This document shows positions 9,865-23,239 of a stretch of 64,000 nucleotides of DNA, piece by piece. The DNA lies in assembly GCF_029873635.1 (NCBI RefSeq), contig NC_080421.1:38296617-38360616 (forward strand), read 5' to 3'. Source of the DNA: Malania oleifera (lineage: Eukaryota; Streptophyta; Magnoliopsida; Santalales; Ximeniaceae). Below the pieces are notes generated by a model, which saw only the letters and a list, made by a program, of their open reading frames with translations, was not told the origin of the DNA and made no database searches. Position 1 is the first letter of the stretch. Each line of letters opens with the position of its first letter. The translations under genes and the position numbers were made by a program.

Positions 9865-10760
9865 TGTAACAACCTGAGATTTTTGTATAGGATTTCATCG
9901 ACGAATACATGGGATTTGTCGACGAGTGCATAAGGGACTACGTCGACAAAGCCACGTCTCGTCGATGAGAAAATACTGAAAGGGGTTTTAGGACATCTGA
10001 AATTCGTCGACGAGATGACGTGTCTCATTGATGAAGGCTGCAGTATAAATAGTGTTGAACCCGGATTTTGATGAAAAACCAGCGCAAGAAGCTTTCCTCT
10101 TTCTCTCTCTACGTCCCTCTCTCCTTGTCTCTTCGTTTCCGGGCCTGTTTCTCACTAGATCGAAGATCTGAGGCTACCACGATGTTATTGGCGAAGTTCT
10201 TTGCAAGTCTGCCGGAGCTGTTCATTGGAAAAGTTGGGTTGGATTTCGTCCCAATCTCAGGGTAAGACATTTTATTTAGTATTTGCCCTTCCCTTAGTTA
10301 TAAGAAATGTTGTAAGTAAGAAAATACTAATATTTTGTTCTGGGGGATTTTATTTTCAGGATGTTAAACTAGGAATCCTGTGGGTATAGAGCTAGAATTT
10401 TATAGAGGCTTTTCAAAGTTAAGGTAAGAGAAATATGTTATGCTAGGAGTTTTCATAATGCTATCAGAGATTTCATAGACATATATTTATACCAATTTAT
10501 TATACAGTATTTACAGAATATGAGTTTAAATATTTGTGTGGCCTGAGTAGATTTTCATGTGATGAAGAACTTATATAGCTTTTGTAATGTATCATACTAT
10601 ACTAAATATACAGATATAGACAGTATATACATCTTATATAGTTTTTCCCAGGATATGGAGTTATATAGAACATACAGATATAGATATATATTCACATAGA
10701 TTATACAGAGAAATTTACATGCATATACAACTTTTATACGAATAGTTTCATGAAACAGTC

Positions 10761-10793
<33 letters not shown>

Positions 10794-11911
10794 TATACAT
10801 GTATACAATTTTACTTAGATCAGTATATATATTACAGCTTTATACATAACAGTATATACAGAGTTGTAGCATGTCATGTTTCCTATTAGCATAACATACA
10901 AAGTATACAGACAAAGTATATTGACAGAGTATACAGACAGAAATACAGAGGTAGCATCAAGATGCTACAGATACAATATACAGAGATTACAGTATTTACA
11001 GTACAGAAAGATAGTGTTATGGTAATTTTGGAAACATGATGAAAACGGTAAAAGAGTATATATGTATATATATATATATATAATATCAGATCCCCGTGGA
11101 AAGATTACAGACAGATACAGTACATATATAGATTACAAAGCACGGTACCATTGCTATATACATATAGAGTGCAACCACATATCTCAGATAGTGTGTGGGT
11201 ACCGTCAGCCGTGCTCGGAGAGGATGCAACTCCCCCGTTCACTGGGTGGAGGGGGCCAGTTTGACGAGGTAGTAGCTAGTCCCAAGCCTAGGAGTGGATG
11301 CAGTTTGGCTGGACTAAGGTAGTGTAGAGTATATTGAATTATCTAGAGGGCCAACCAGATGAAGTCCCGCCTACGGGCCGAACAACCCTGTTATGACGGG
11401 TCAAATCATGACGTACAGAGTCCTAAGGATAAATCACAGTTATGTATATGTATACAGTTTTACACTATATGATGAGTATAGTATGATATTAGCAGTATGA
11501 AAAGTAGAAAATACAGATGATACAATTATATTTTAAATTATGAAATAAAGATATGCTTTATAGATTTATTATTGTACTACAGTTCAGTTGTTTTTTTAAA
11601 AGTATTCTTAACTTAGAGGCCACACACTAGAAATAACATATTTCCACTTACTGAGCGTCGACTCACCCCATTACTTTAACATTTTTCAGGTGAGCCAGTT
11701 AGGCGAGCAAATCAAGCTCGCGAATAGAAAGTATTTTGATTACTCTAGTTATAGGGTGAGTTTTTGACAAAGTGTATATTTTTTGGGTAGATGATGCTAG
11801 AGGGGTATTTTTGTATAGCTATGGTCTGTATATACTGGATTCTGGTATTGTATAGTATATATATGTGAATGATTGTGTGATATGTGTTCCCGCTACTTAG
11901 GTATGGATGAA

Positions 11912-11972
<61 letters not shown>

Positions 11973-11996
11973 GGTAAGAATTTTGAGGGTGTTATA
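9865..11996 (+). repeat. 3' LTR of T1
   Basis: TGTAACAACC...GTGTTATA, 2132 bp, ending against the GATAT duplication. It lacks about 46 bases that the 5' LTR has between two palindrome units (around 2795-2840), and its (CA)n(TA)n tract is shorter. Confidence 0.9.
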
Positions 11997-12001
11997 GATA
12001 T

Positions 12002-12914
12002 ATTGTATTGCGCTTTAGATTTTAATATCTTTTATTAAATTATAGCATGTAAATGTGCAAGGGAAATTTGGGAAGAGCTAGAAAAGAACGATGGAGAGGC
12101 CAAGAAGAAAGAGACCACCACTCCAGAATTGTCAAGCCTAAATAATCAAGATGTGGTAAATCATGTGGTAATATCATTTGTAGATGAAGAGGTATATAAT
12201 TCTCACTCTATATCTATTGATGATTCTTGTGTTATATCATGTGATGAATCATCTAATGTCTCATGTGAAAATTATGCTAAATCTAGTAATAATACTATTG
12301 ATGATGCATGCACTGATTCATGTGATGATTTTTGTAATAAATCCTGTACTGAATTATGTGTATCTAATATAGCATGCATGACATCCTATAAGAAACCACT
12401 AAAGAAATTCGTTAATACTCATATGTTTCTAGTAAGGATATCTAAGAAGAAAACTTTCTTGAAAAATGAAAATAAAAGGTTAGCAAAACAATTAGAGGAT
12501 CTAAAAGATTATTATGCTATACTTGAGAAGAAAAAGATTGAGAAAGTTTTTAAAATTACCTGCTTGGAGGATGAAATGAAAGATCATTCCAAAATATCAT
12601 CAAAGCCCAAAATGAAAAGAATAATCATGAAAACCCCTTAGGAGTTAAAAACGAAAAATCTTTTCAAAAAGGGTTTAGGTTTGGGTTATGAATCTCATAG
12701 TTATTTTCATGCCTTCTTGAACAAAAATAGGATAAAGAGGCAAAATCCTTCACATGCATTTAAAGCTTGCCTATACAGTGAAAAAAGAGGGCACGTCTGG
12801 TATACTTGCTTACTTAGAGGTACTAGAGGCATAGACAAGGAAATGGTGTGGGTAATCATAAAGGCAAACCCTTTAGGACCTAATGAAGAATGGACTCCAA
12901 TTGGAGTTAGATAA
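12002..12914 (+). pseudogene. SIRE-like copia gag, C-terminal part
   Basis: Continues the gag frame broken at 2650: ILYCALDFNIFY, stop, IIACKCAREIWEELEKNDGE. An open segment follows at 12129-12641 with a Cys-rich stretch (DSC, SCD, SCE, DACTDSCDDFCNKSCTELC) and a Lys/Glu-rich probable coiled coil (KENENKRLAKQLEDLKD-like). A frame change leads to 12681-12914, whose knuckle C-L-Y-S-E-K-R-G-H-V-W-Y-T-C has lost the second Cys. It ends ANPLGPNEEW, a tail usual after the SIRE knuckle. No protease follows. Confidence 0.6.
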
Positions 12915-14671
12915 TTATTTAATTCTTCCTTAGTTCTTAGCTTAGGGGTAGTGATGACTAAAAGGCTTAGGAAGTGGTTTGTGCCTAAATTGTTTTTATC
13001 TTAGTACATGCACTCATTATACACTTTTGTCGTACTAGGAATCGTAGAGAAATCAAGACAATAAGAAAAATTTAAGTAATTTATCCAATCTAAATCTAAT
13101 GCATTTACATCATAATGATTGGTTAAAATATAATATTATTGGCTATAACGTGCTTACCTTTGAATTGAAGAGGAATGAGTTAATCTCTACTTGAAAGGGA
13201 CGTTAGTCTCTGCATAATTCATATCATTCCTTCGAAGTGTTCAAAGTAAAAGGTTAAGAGTTTAACTTACTATATTATCTGGAACCTTATTACGCTAAGA
13301 TGAAAACCATAAATCATTATCCTGAATAATATCTCAGAAGCATACCATACATCATTATTCTGAATAATATCTCAGAAGCATGCTTAAGTAAAATCCACTT
13401 CCAAATGGAAAATTGTTCCTTACTTAGTAATTAACTCTTAAGCATCTTTTGTCCATTGCGCAGAATTGAGCTTTAGGAAATCCATCTCGTTGTATATTCT
13501 TCATCCCTAAACTCATTTTTCAAATATAAATCAAAATTTAGTCATCATTCCGATCTTAAAGCACTAATGATCATAAATGGCTAATATATTGAGTACTCAT
13601 CTAAAGGCATCCTGCTATAATCAAATTAGAGACATTTACTAAAGGATTCAAGCTACCCATCAGTCACATTAAATATTCCTTTTGTGCTTGAAATGCAAAA
13701 TTCTCTATTTTTTGTTCACCCTCTCCTCATAGGAAATCTTTACCAACCATGATCACATTCGGTAAAGATTCATCCAATCATTGGTTCGTATCCTTGCTCA
13801 AAATTGTAATCATAATTAAAGGGTACCCTCCATTCGTGGCAAATCAGAAATGACCAAAAAACATTGTTCAAAAAAGATCATATACTCCTAGCTGCTCTTT
13901 GCCTAAACGAATAGGACATATTCTTAGCACGAAAATATTTTGAATATTGTCCACTTGTGCTCACTCCTAAATACTCTTTTGAACGTAATATAAATTTTAA
14001 TTTTTGAGAGTATTTATCCTACACTTATCTTACAAGCTCTCAAATTTTAATCAAATCCTTTAGAGCTTCGTATCCTTATAATGAAGTTGAATGGCTATGA
14101 TGATTGCTAGGTTTTAATCTAAATGAAGAATAAAATTTCAAAGAAACCTATGTACGAACAGTTAAAGTTAAATGCCATTCGAACTTGAGCCTCTCATGAA
14201 TTGAGATTCATAAGAAAAAAGGCAAAATAGGCTTAGTTCACCTGAATAAATATTCTTTTGGTCCTCTAAGCCTGGGCATTTAAAGCCAAAACGAAATCAT
14301 TGAAAATTCTAAGAGCACTTGGCTAAGATATTGAAAAATGAAAAGATGAATAAGGCATAAGATGGTAGAGTGCATAATTGAGGGGGAGTATTTCTCTAGC
14401 CATATAAATTTAAATGCCCTCATGATTATACTCTATTTATGCCTAATGTGAATAGCATTGCAGATTACTATCCATAATGTACTAAATGATTATATTTCTC
14501 TTATAAATGGTTTATTTTTTGAACTGTTATTTGAGCTATTGGATTACATGCTTAAACTGGAATACCAGCTGCATGGCTGATGCAGTATTATGAATTGCAT
14601 GCTGGTAGTAGATCTAGGTTGTTGCATGCTTAAAATGAATTATTTGCAAAGTAATTAGGTTTTAGCATATG
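12915..14671 (+). other. Non-coding internal DNA of the SIRE-like element
   Basis: AT-rich, no coding segment seen on either strand. A GAGGGGGAGTA purine tract at about 14381 resembles copia PPTs. Position implies it is internal element DNA where pol would be expected. I see no pol motif in it. Confidence 0.4.
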
Positions 14672-15157
14672 TGTAACGCTCCGACCCTTAATATGGCCCC
14701 ATAGTGCTACTATACATACATATCCTGTACAAATCCTGATAACATACATAACTACCCGCCCTAAACAGGGATATACGAGTATTTCATAATGATCTGTACT
14801 CACATATATTGCGGAAAACATAAACATTCATATGGATTCTAATAGACATACTAGAGTATCTAAATGTTCCTTACATATATTCAACTGTACGTAAAACATA
14901 AACTGTATTACATTCCCAAAACCAACCAGGCTAACAACCCAGTACTCATACAAAACTTACTCTAACTAATAGGACCCTACGCTCCACAACCCCTCTAGAT
15001 GACTAAGACCAATTTCCTGTAACTCCTGAAAACAAGGTTGTAAGATTGGGGTGAGACACTTCTCAGTAAGGAGGAAGATATTACATCAATGTGTGACTGT
15101 ACAGTTTTATTCTTATTTGAAAGCGGTTACATAGATTGCACATTATCAATACTGTAA

Positions 15158-15215
<58 letters not shown>

Positions 15216-16528
15216 AACTCCCTGATAATATAAAAACCTAGCTTTGTTACAAGTGAGAGTTCCCGAGGTTAAGGTAGGGTACAAGCCCATACACTGTATG
15301 ATCCCTCTGCCCGGTACTCAGACCTGTGACTCTACCTAATAAAGTCTTTAAATCATGTATATGCATATTTAGAACACCGTCCAGCTCGAAACTGTCATAA
15401 CTATGCCAGTAACTGCCCATGGCATGGGTTATGCGATAAGAAAACACTAATTGAGCCCTGTACGTATAGGTATCATTAGGCATCATAACATACAACAGTC
15501 CAACTTGGCCATCGCCACCCTGATCCCTTTTGACTAGTGGCCCTTCTTACCAAGCCTACTACTTGGTACCCACACTAAACAATAACTATGTGTGGTTGCA
15601 TTGTACCTCTATTTTGACAATGGTATCGAGCCTACATAAAATAAGCTATTTAAGGCTTCATATACTATTGAGACAAGCTACGGTCCCAATATCATATATG
15701 CAATTTACATTAAAACATAATAATATGTGCAATTCAGTATTTTCACAATCTCATTCATTCATACTTTCATTCATACTGTGGTAAAAATTGGCTCGTAACC
15801 TCTCGGTTTTACCCTTTTCTCATACTTGGCATGGTATCTAATCGAAACTTGCTTTTTGCATTTTCTAATAATCACTTGGAATCTTAGTCCCCATAGTTCG
15901 TATACATACATCTCAAATCAATATAGATTCAATTCATATCATACGTCACACTTATTTGATCACATATATACATTTCATATAAACTGGTTCATAAAATATC
16001 ATTTCTGCTACTATTAAGAGTTTCTAGCATCTCCTACTTTAGTTTTAGTGCAAATAAAGTAGTTTAAGAAGTTTGGAGATCATATGCCAAACACACCTTT
16101 TTTGCCAAAACTGTAAAATTGTGAAAACCATAAGAATCGACATTTTTACACTGTAAAACTTTGCAAATAAGCAATCAATAAGTACATATAAACATAAGCT
16201 ACATATCCTGTGGTTTCTTTTTCTAAAAAAATATTGATGTAAACAAATCCCCTTACCTTTATCCCGAAAAATGAAACACGAGCTTATTGATCCAAACTAC
16301 GACACGGGATCCTCAAAACCTAAAAACCGAAGAACAATACTTCAATGTTATTCAATCTACTACAGATCTATCGAAACGAAAACGAATTCAGATCCTTACC
16401 TCGATTTTAGGAAAAATCCCAAAAAATCTTCAAAATGACAATCTGATCCCCTATAACGGTTGAGTTTCCTCCTATGATCCACGTAGAAACCTTTGATCGT
16501 AGAAATAGATGATGAACAGCGAAGTATT

Positions 16529-16593
<65 letters not shown>

Positions 16594-16855
16594 GGGTTTT
16601 CTTAACCCTTATGCAACTAAATATGATATTTATAGAGCCTTTTACCGAGTCAAATTTGTCGACGAAGTGGCGCCTTCGTCGGCACCAGCCACTCAGTTCG
16701 TGAACGAAGCTCTACCTTCGTTGACGACGCTTTGAATTTCGGTGGCGAAGAACTGAAGGGACTTCGTCGATGAACATACTACCTTCGTTGACGAACTCTT
16801 TTTTAATTCCCTTTTTAACCTTTTCTTATTTATTTTACAAGTTCGGGTCTCTACA
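14672..16855 (-). mobile_element. S1: solo LTR, Tekay-like
   Basis: On the minus strand it begins TGTAGAGACCCGAAC (at 16855) and ends GGAGCGTTACA (at 14672), 2184 bp. The flanks ATATG (14667-14671) and GTATG (16856-16860) are a 5-bp target duplication with one mismatch. Minus-strand order: CGTCGACGAA-type module (about 16650-16800), a TATAAATA box near 16635, a GA tract (16531-16589), donors of the form G|GTAAGG, and a TTTTCAG acceptor near 15030. No internal region remains, so it is a product of LTR-LTR recombination. Confidence 0.8.
16531..16589. repeat. (AG)n microsatellite in S1
   Basis: Perfect AG repeat of about 59 bases, in the place of the CT-rich leader seen in the other LTRs when read on the minus strand. 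Confidence 0.95.
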
Positions 16856-17607
16856 GTATGACTATTTGGGAAATGTCTTATTTATAGATGGCATGCTGCC
16901 GAAATTTTGTTAGAATTTTCCCAAAATAATCAACATCCATAGACCATGTGCTTAAACGATTATGATTTGGTGCATGCGCGTGTAAACTGCATGATTATTT
17001 CATAATTATCTGAGTATATCCTTTGTGGCTATCAAGTTCTAAATAGAATGCAATATACATCAACCATGTACCGAATGGTCATAATATGTTGCATGCTAAA
17101 ATATTTTTAAAAGGATGAGTGAACGTTAAATGAAAATCTGATCTTCATCCTAAATTGATAATGCATGCATAAGAACATATATAGGGGAGCTGAGTTCCAT
17201 CCCTGGAAAAAGAGCATAAAGGACTCACTTGCATTATGTTTTGCTTTTTGAATATTGAGACTCTTTTGAAAAACCTGGAACATCATATTCGGCTCTTAAA
17301 GCTCTATAATTAGATATGGATTGTTCTTGGTTATGAGCACAAAATCATGCCTTAATATCTTTTCTTTGATGCATTTGTAGTCAATAGGGACAACTATATT
17401 GTTCAAATGATAAATATGCTAGTTAAATATTCAGTATAGTTAGTTTAAGAAACTTAAGATAATTACTTATACTGATTGGTATGCTTTGAGAAATCAGTTC
17501 TAAAAGGTATAAGTAATTCACTTCATCTAAGTTAGGATTCATATTGAAAGGGGGAGCATCTAAAAATAAGTTTCCATCTTGGTATGCTCACCAACATTTT
17601 TGGCTTA
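16856..17607 (+). other. Non-coding internal DNA of the SIRE-like element
   Basis: AT-rich, no coding signal. Contains GAAAGGGGGAGCATC near 17546, a purine tract of the copia internal type. Confidence 0.35.
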
Positions 17608-19768
17608 TGTAACGTCCTAGTAAATTGTATGCAGGGAAATGTAAAAAATAAAACTAAATAAATAAAAAATAATTAAAATAAATAAATAAATTATTATTAT
17701 TAATTTAATAATATAATATAATATAATAATATATATATATATATATATATTATATACATAGCTTAAAGCTTCAAGAGATCTTAGATTTCTATTGAAATCT
17801 CTCAGGCGGCTCTCCAGCATCTCACACCTCCTCCATCCCCCTTCTCTCTCTTCTCATTTTCTCGGCCAATATTCGGCCGATCGAAAATCCGAAGATATCG
17901 TTGGGTTCCTACCTTCGCCTCCGACATGGAGCGAATTTACCGTGGGAGCGGCGTAGGCATATCTCTAGGGATAAGGCCAATTTTCACACTTACCTGAATT
18001 TTTATTAAATCTTAAATCCAATTAACGAATGAAAATTGTCAGGAGATTCGTGAGGAGATTCTCTACAATCTAATTGGAGCAGGTTTTCGAGTTGGAGCTC
18101 CGAGGCACCAACCCTAAATCGGGGGTAAGTTTAACAATTTAAACTTTTAATAGGCTATTTAAGGTATTCAGAATCTAAAGGAATTTTAGGAAAAATTACT
18201 CTGGGGATTGTGATGAAAAATATGGTAGAGTTTGAATTTCAAGGTTTCAGGGGTTTTGAACGCCGTGGGGCGAAGGTCGGGGTTTTATCGGGCTTTTCAG
18301 AAATCAGGTAAGGGGATTAAGTTAAGTCAGAATTTTATTAAATATGAACTGACTAAATTGTTATTTATTTATTTAAGAATTTAAAGGTTATTTCAAAAAC
18401 CAACCATTTGAAATGGATTTTACAAACCTAGGATATATGGTATGGTATTTTGAATAAAAACGAACGGTGGAAAGTTTGGTTGTTTATATGGTTATGTTTA
18501 AATGTTGAAATTGTGTGGTGGATGATTATTTGGTAGGATTTATTGTTTAACTGGATTTGAGATTATTTGAGAAATACTGGAACTGTTTGTGAAATACTGG
18601 AATTGTTGTGAAAAATATTGGAATTGCTAATGAAAAATATAGGATTTTGAAATAAAGGCCAGTGGCCGGGTATTGCTTGATTGGCCAAGGGCCACGATTA
18701 TTATTTGACGGCCAAGGGCTAGGATTATTATTCGACAACCAAGGGTCGGGGTTTTATTTAAACGACTATGAGCCAGATTGCATTTGTGGCTGGGGGGCAG
18801 GTTTTTGGAGTAAGAGGAAATATATGTGAATTGATATTTTAAATGATGATTTATATTATCTAAATTGCATGGTATGCTTTAAGAACCCTAAGGACCAGTG
18901 TATTGTGAGCACGATACCGTTGCTAGTTAGACCATGTGCACCCATACTGTTCTGAATAGAAGTATAGGGGGTCCCAGCTAACTGCCTGCGTGAGGTTGAA
19001 GTAAGGGCGTCGGACTTACAGCTTTGCTGTGGATGCTTGCAGACATGTTTGCAGAGGATGTTGTATTTTGACTTTATTTGGGCTGATCATCTAGGCTTAG
19101 TCCAGCATTCGGGCCGCACAACCCGTGCCATGGGGGAAGCAAATGGCGTGTTTGTCACAGGGATTGTCTTATATGCATATCTATTAATTTATGTGAATAC
19201 GGATAATTAATAAGATAACTTCGAGGGCTTATTGAGAAAAGTGAGTGCCCTAATAGCAGTAATGGTAGTAGAGCATAAGGAAACTACTTGTATGGACGGG
19301 TAATCTTCCCTATCCTTGGCTAATTGTGCGTGTGAGTGTAAAATAAGAATGATTTGATAAATGTGTTTATCTACTTAGTGAACTGATTATTTTATGTACA
19401 CTTAATGCATGCTGGCCACACACTGACATTAACTTAGTCCTTCCCTTACTGAGCTGTGCCTCACCCCTAACTATCTTTTCAGGAAATCCTAGAGATCAGG
19501 TCTAGCAGACTAAAGGAGCCAAGCTAGTAGTGTAAATTTATGTAGGTAGTGTGTATAGATAGATATTTTATTTTTGTTTAGTTTTATGGGATGTAATTAT
19601 AAGAAAATGGATTTATTTGTATATAAAGGTAGTATAGAACTTTAGTAATGGATTTTTGGAGATTGTATCTTTTATTTTCGTTGCATTTTATATGATGAGT
19701 TTGGTATCAGGTACACAGACATCACTAAAATAGCACCTCGGGCCCACGTGGCGGGTCGAGGCGTTCCA
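17608..19768 (+). mobile_element. S2: solo LTR, Tekay-like, second family
   Basis: TGTAACGTCC...GGCGTTCCA, 2161 bp, flanked by GCTTA (17603-17607) and ACTTA (19769-19773), a 5-bp duplication with one mismatch. It keeps the CT-rich leader (about 17835), donors GGG|GTAAGT (18125) and CAG|GTAAGG (18308), acceptors TTTTCAG (18294-18300 and 19476-19482), the GGGCCGCACAACCC block (19110-19123) and the CTCACCCC box. It lacks the TCGTCGACGA module. Short minisatellite units built on GGCCAAGGGCC lie at about 18655-18770. Confidence 0.75.
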
Positions 19769-20167
19769 ACTTAGATCTGGGTTGAACTCACTGTGGCATG
19801 TGCTTAAATGTGATGATTGTATTGAAAATCTTAATTTAAAATATGTTGATTAGCCACAATCATTTGGGTAGCCATATGATTTTGATTTAAATTGCCATAT
19901 CCTTAGGATCTATATGGTTGTATTTTTCTAGTCATATTTTGTTCTGTGCTTAAATGACTACCGAAAAAAATTAAGCTTGCATGATCTTTAAATTTTCTCT
20001 TTTAGCAAGCATTTGTCCCTTGTTCATATTAGAAACATCTTAAAGGGAAAATTTTCTTTGGCAAGAGAACTTCAAAACTAAAATATATCTTATCTCTTGC
20101 TAGTGTATTTAACAAAATTCATGACATGTGCTATTAGGATTGTTATACAAATTTTTGTGTCATAAAG

Positions 20168-20248
<81 letters not shown>

Positions 20249-20902
20249 TTTTCTTTAAAAGGGCATTGCATGACTGATTCATTGATCATATATGAAAGTG
20301 CATGCGAACTAGTTAGATTGAAACCATGCTCAAATCAACATTTAGATATCATATGTCGTATGCTTTGAACTCATGAAATCTATTACGGGTCTTATGATAT
20401 GTGTGAATTGAAATGGTTTGTGAATAATTCTAGTTTGACCATGTTTAACATGTCTTTTTAAATTTTAAATGGCCGGTTATACCATTTGTATGTACAAAAT
20501 TGCAAATTTTTTTTACAAACTATAAATTTTTATGCCTAGTTGTTGAGTTAGAAAAGGGGAGTTCTCTTAAGCTAATCTTTTTTAATGCTCCAATTATTTT
20601 TATACTTAGCTTACCCCTTTTGCTGATGCCAAAAGGAGGAGAATTTTATGAGCAAAATGATAAATGACTTTATGCCAAAAAGGGAGAATTTTGTATAGGG
20701 CAATTTTTTTTAGGTAAATATATGAGCTTTAATGTGCTTTAATGCTAAAAATGAATGCATGATTATTTGAAATATCTTCTTTGTTTTGATACGCTTGAGT
20801 TACACTACTTATCTTTTAAGTTATGCATATTGTGAGGAGGAGCCTTTTCAGGTTTAACCGATTTTGCTTGTATGTGTTTGTCATCATCAAAAAGGGGGGG
20901 AT
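19769..20902 (+). other. Non-coding 3' internal DNA and PPT of the SIRE-like element
   Basis: No coding signal. Purine-rich boxes GCCAAAAGGAGGAG (about 20628) and CCAAAAAGGGAGAA (about 20675) precede the final PPT AAAAAGGGGGGGATT at 20889-20902. A long (TA)n tract fills 20170-20244. Repeated AAAGG-type boxes ahead of the 3' LTR are characteristic of SIRE-like elements. Confidence 0.5.
20170..20244. repeat. (TA)n microsatellite
   Basis: About 75 bases of uninterrupted TA repeat. Confidence 0.95.
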
Positions 20903-21959
20903 TGTAGACTTTTTGAGTTCGATCCCTGTTTTGATGCTAATAAAGCACTAGTATCTTATGTGTGTACTTAGCATGTGAACATATTTATATTTTAAAAGAC
21001 ACATAAGGGGATTGAAAATGGAAGGCAATGAAGGACTTAAATCTTATACTCCCGACATATTCCAAGGGAAAATAAAGAGTAAAAAAAGAAGAAGACATGT
21101 ACTTTATTTGTAATTGCATTTAGATCTGTCTGTAATAATGCACGTCCATATGATATGATGCTAAGTTCGAACATAGATCGTAGACAGACCTTAGGTACCA
21201 ACACTTTCATCAAAAACTTTTTTCATGAAAATTGAAATCATATAAAGGTTTTTGAAATAACTTTAGGGTCAAAATTGGGCTAAAAATCATTTTTAGAAAG
21301 AGATTACTCGATCGGCCCCTAATTGCTTTATTTGGCTCAATCGACCGACCATGCCTCATGCTAGAAGTCAAAGCTTTGCAAAGCTCACTCGACCAACCAT
21401 TTTTTCAATTAATTTTCCTCAGTCTACCAAACCTTGTGAAATTTGAAATGCGCTTTAAGGCCAGTCGACCGGTGCATTCACCTATTGACCGGACCTCATT
21501 TTTTGCCCATATTTAAAAGCTCAGTTAACCGGTCATGAAGAACAAAACATGCTCAGTTGACCGGCCTTCAAGGCCCAACTGACCGAACCTTTAGGCCAGC
21601 CAACTAAACCTATGAATGTTTATAAATCGCATGAGGTCAGTCGACCGACACCTTGTTCAGTCAACCGAACCTCTTGGGTTTGGCCATTTTTCAGCGTTAA
21701 AACGTGTTTAATTTTTTAATTAAATAATTTTTTAAAAAAACCCTCTGTGTCCCTAACGGTTACTTTTCTTGGAAACTCTATATATACCCCTTTCATAAGC
21801 ATAATTAGCAATAAGATTAGTCCAAAAATTCTCTCAAATATTTTGGGCCTTATTTCTCATATTCTCTTTATTATTACTTGAAAAATCTTTTTCTAAGAGA
21901 GCTTTAATTTTTCCTTTCACTTCTTTCATTTTCACATTATTGCATTTGAGGGTTGATTG

Positions 21960-22011
<52 letters not shown>

Positions 22012-22466
22012 TTATATATATTCATTTGGGCATTCATTTATTGATTTTAAAGTATTTACTCTCACTTAAGCTTTTATTTTTGAAAATCATTTTGAGAGTA
22101 ATCTTTGAGTTTCTCCCATATTATTTTCTTGACAAATATTTGTTTGGCGAAACTCTTTATTGCTTGTGGATCTTTTGCACATTCATTGTAAGATTCCGGA
22201 AGCTCACTTGTGTTTTATTGCAAAAATATATTTGAGCAAATACCCTAACTTTCTTGAACAATATTTTTGAATATTATTTTTAGAAGAAAGCACCTAGGAT
22301 TTCAAGATCTTTGAAAAAGCATATATTTTTATATTTCATATTTAATCAAAGATCATATACTATTATTTGGGCAAAAACTTGAAAGCAAAACCCTAGGTTC
22401 TTTCGCACTTTTATTGAAAAATATTTTTAGAGAAATATTTTTTTGAGTTTAAATCTTTGAAGAGCT

Positions 22467-22512
<46 letters not shown>

Positions 22513-23239
22513 TATTCAAAGATTGCAAAAATCATTTTAAGAAAAATACACATTCTCTACTGAGCTTATTTCATATCATTTTGTATACAAAATTTTCATA
22601 TCTTTGTATTCCAGGCATGGCATGAAGAGGAATACAACGTCCTGTAAGGTGTATCCATTTTTCTCTAGCCCAGTTAGGTGAGTTGAGGAGACTCCACCTC
22701 GTAAGGAGAGTTTGGTTTGGTTCCGCCTAGTAAGTGAACTAAGGAGACTCCGCCTCGTAAAGAGAAACTAGTTTGGATCAACCTAGTGAATTGAGCTGAG
22801 GAGACTTTACCTCGTAAGGAGAATTGGTTTAGCTTCGCCTGTAAGTAAGCTGAGGAAACTCCACCTCGTGAGGAGCATTGTAAACGGCGTCGCTCTGCCC
22901 GGTTAAGTGAGCAAATAGTAGAATCCTTGAGATGAAGCTTGAGGCGGAGATGTAGGTAGGATTGGCCAAACCCCAATAACAAATCTTGTATCTACTCTTT
23001 CTCTCTTTCATCTATTTAATTTTTGCACTTTAATTTTTGCACATGTATGCTTAATTATTCTTTATATTAATCGTTTTACATACATGCTTTAAACATTTAT
23101 AGGATATTGAGCTTGCTTAGAAAGATTTTAGGTTGTGTAATACTGATTGTGATCCGGAATTAGGACATAATTGACTTAAAAATTTTTTAAATATCCAATT
23201 CACCCCCGTCTCCCTCTTGGGAATACACCATTCACATCA
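20903..23239 (+). repeat. 3' LTR of the SIRE-like element
   Basis: TGTAGACTTTTTGAG...CACATCA, 2337 bp. It contains repeated GGTCGGTCGAC-type boxes (21300-21680), (TA)n tracts at 21963-22002 and 22470-22510, four or five units built on GAGGAGACTCCACCTCGTAAGG (22680-22880), and the terminal CAATTCACCCC...TACACCAT block. Confidence 0.7.

Larger units (their letters stand above)
2651..11996 (+). mobile_element. T1: complete Tekay-like Ty3/gypsy chromovirus
   Basis: A 9346-bp element bounded by a GATAT target duplication (2646-2650 and 11997-12001). Order: LTR (2651-4839), PBS, gag, protease, RT, RNase H, integrase, C-terminal chromodomain-like region, PPT, LTR (9865-11996). Gag-pol in this order with a C-terminal domain after integrase fits the Tekay/Del branch of chromoviruses. 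The reading frame is broken by many stops, so this copy is dead, although its structure is complete. Confidence 0.9.
1764..23239 (+). mobile_element. SIRE-like Ty1/copia element without pol, host to T1, S1 and S2
   Basis: A composite of 5' LTR (1764-2387), Met-type PBS, a gag split by T1, long non-coding internal DNA, a PPT (20889-20902) and 3' LTR (20903-23239). The SIRE/Maximus assignment rests on the gag with its zinc-knuckle remnant and on the CATCATCAAAAAGGGGGG polypurine tract directly before the 3' LTR. No protease, integrase, RT or RNase H could be found in the internal DNA outside the insertions, so it is a non-autonomous derivative. The flanks (GTAAG and CATAA) do not form a target duplication. 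The two LTRs may therefore come from a recombined pair. Confidence 0.6.
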
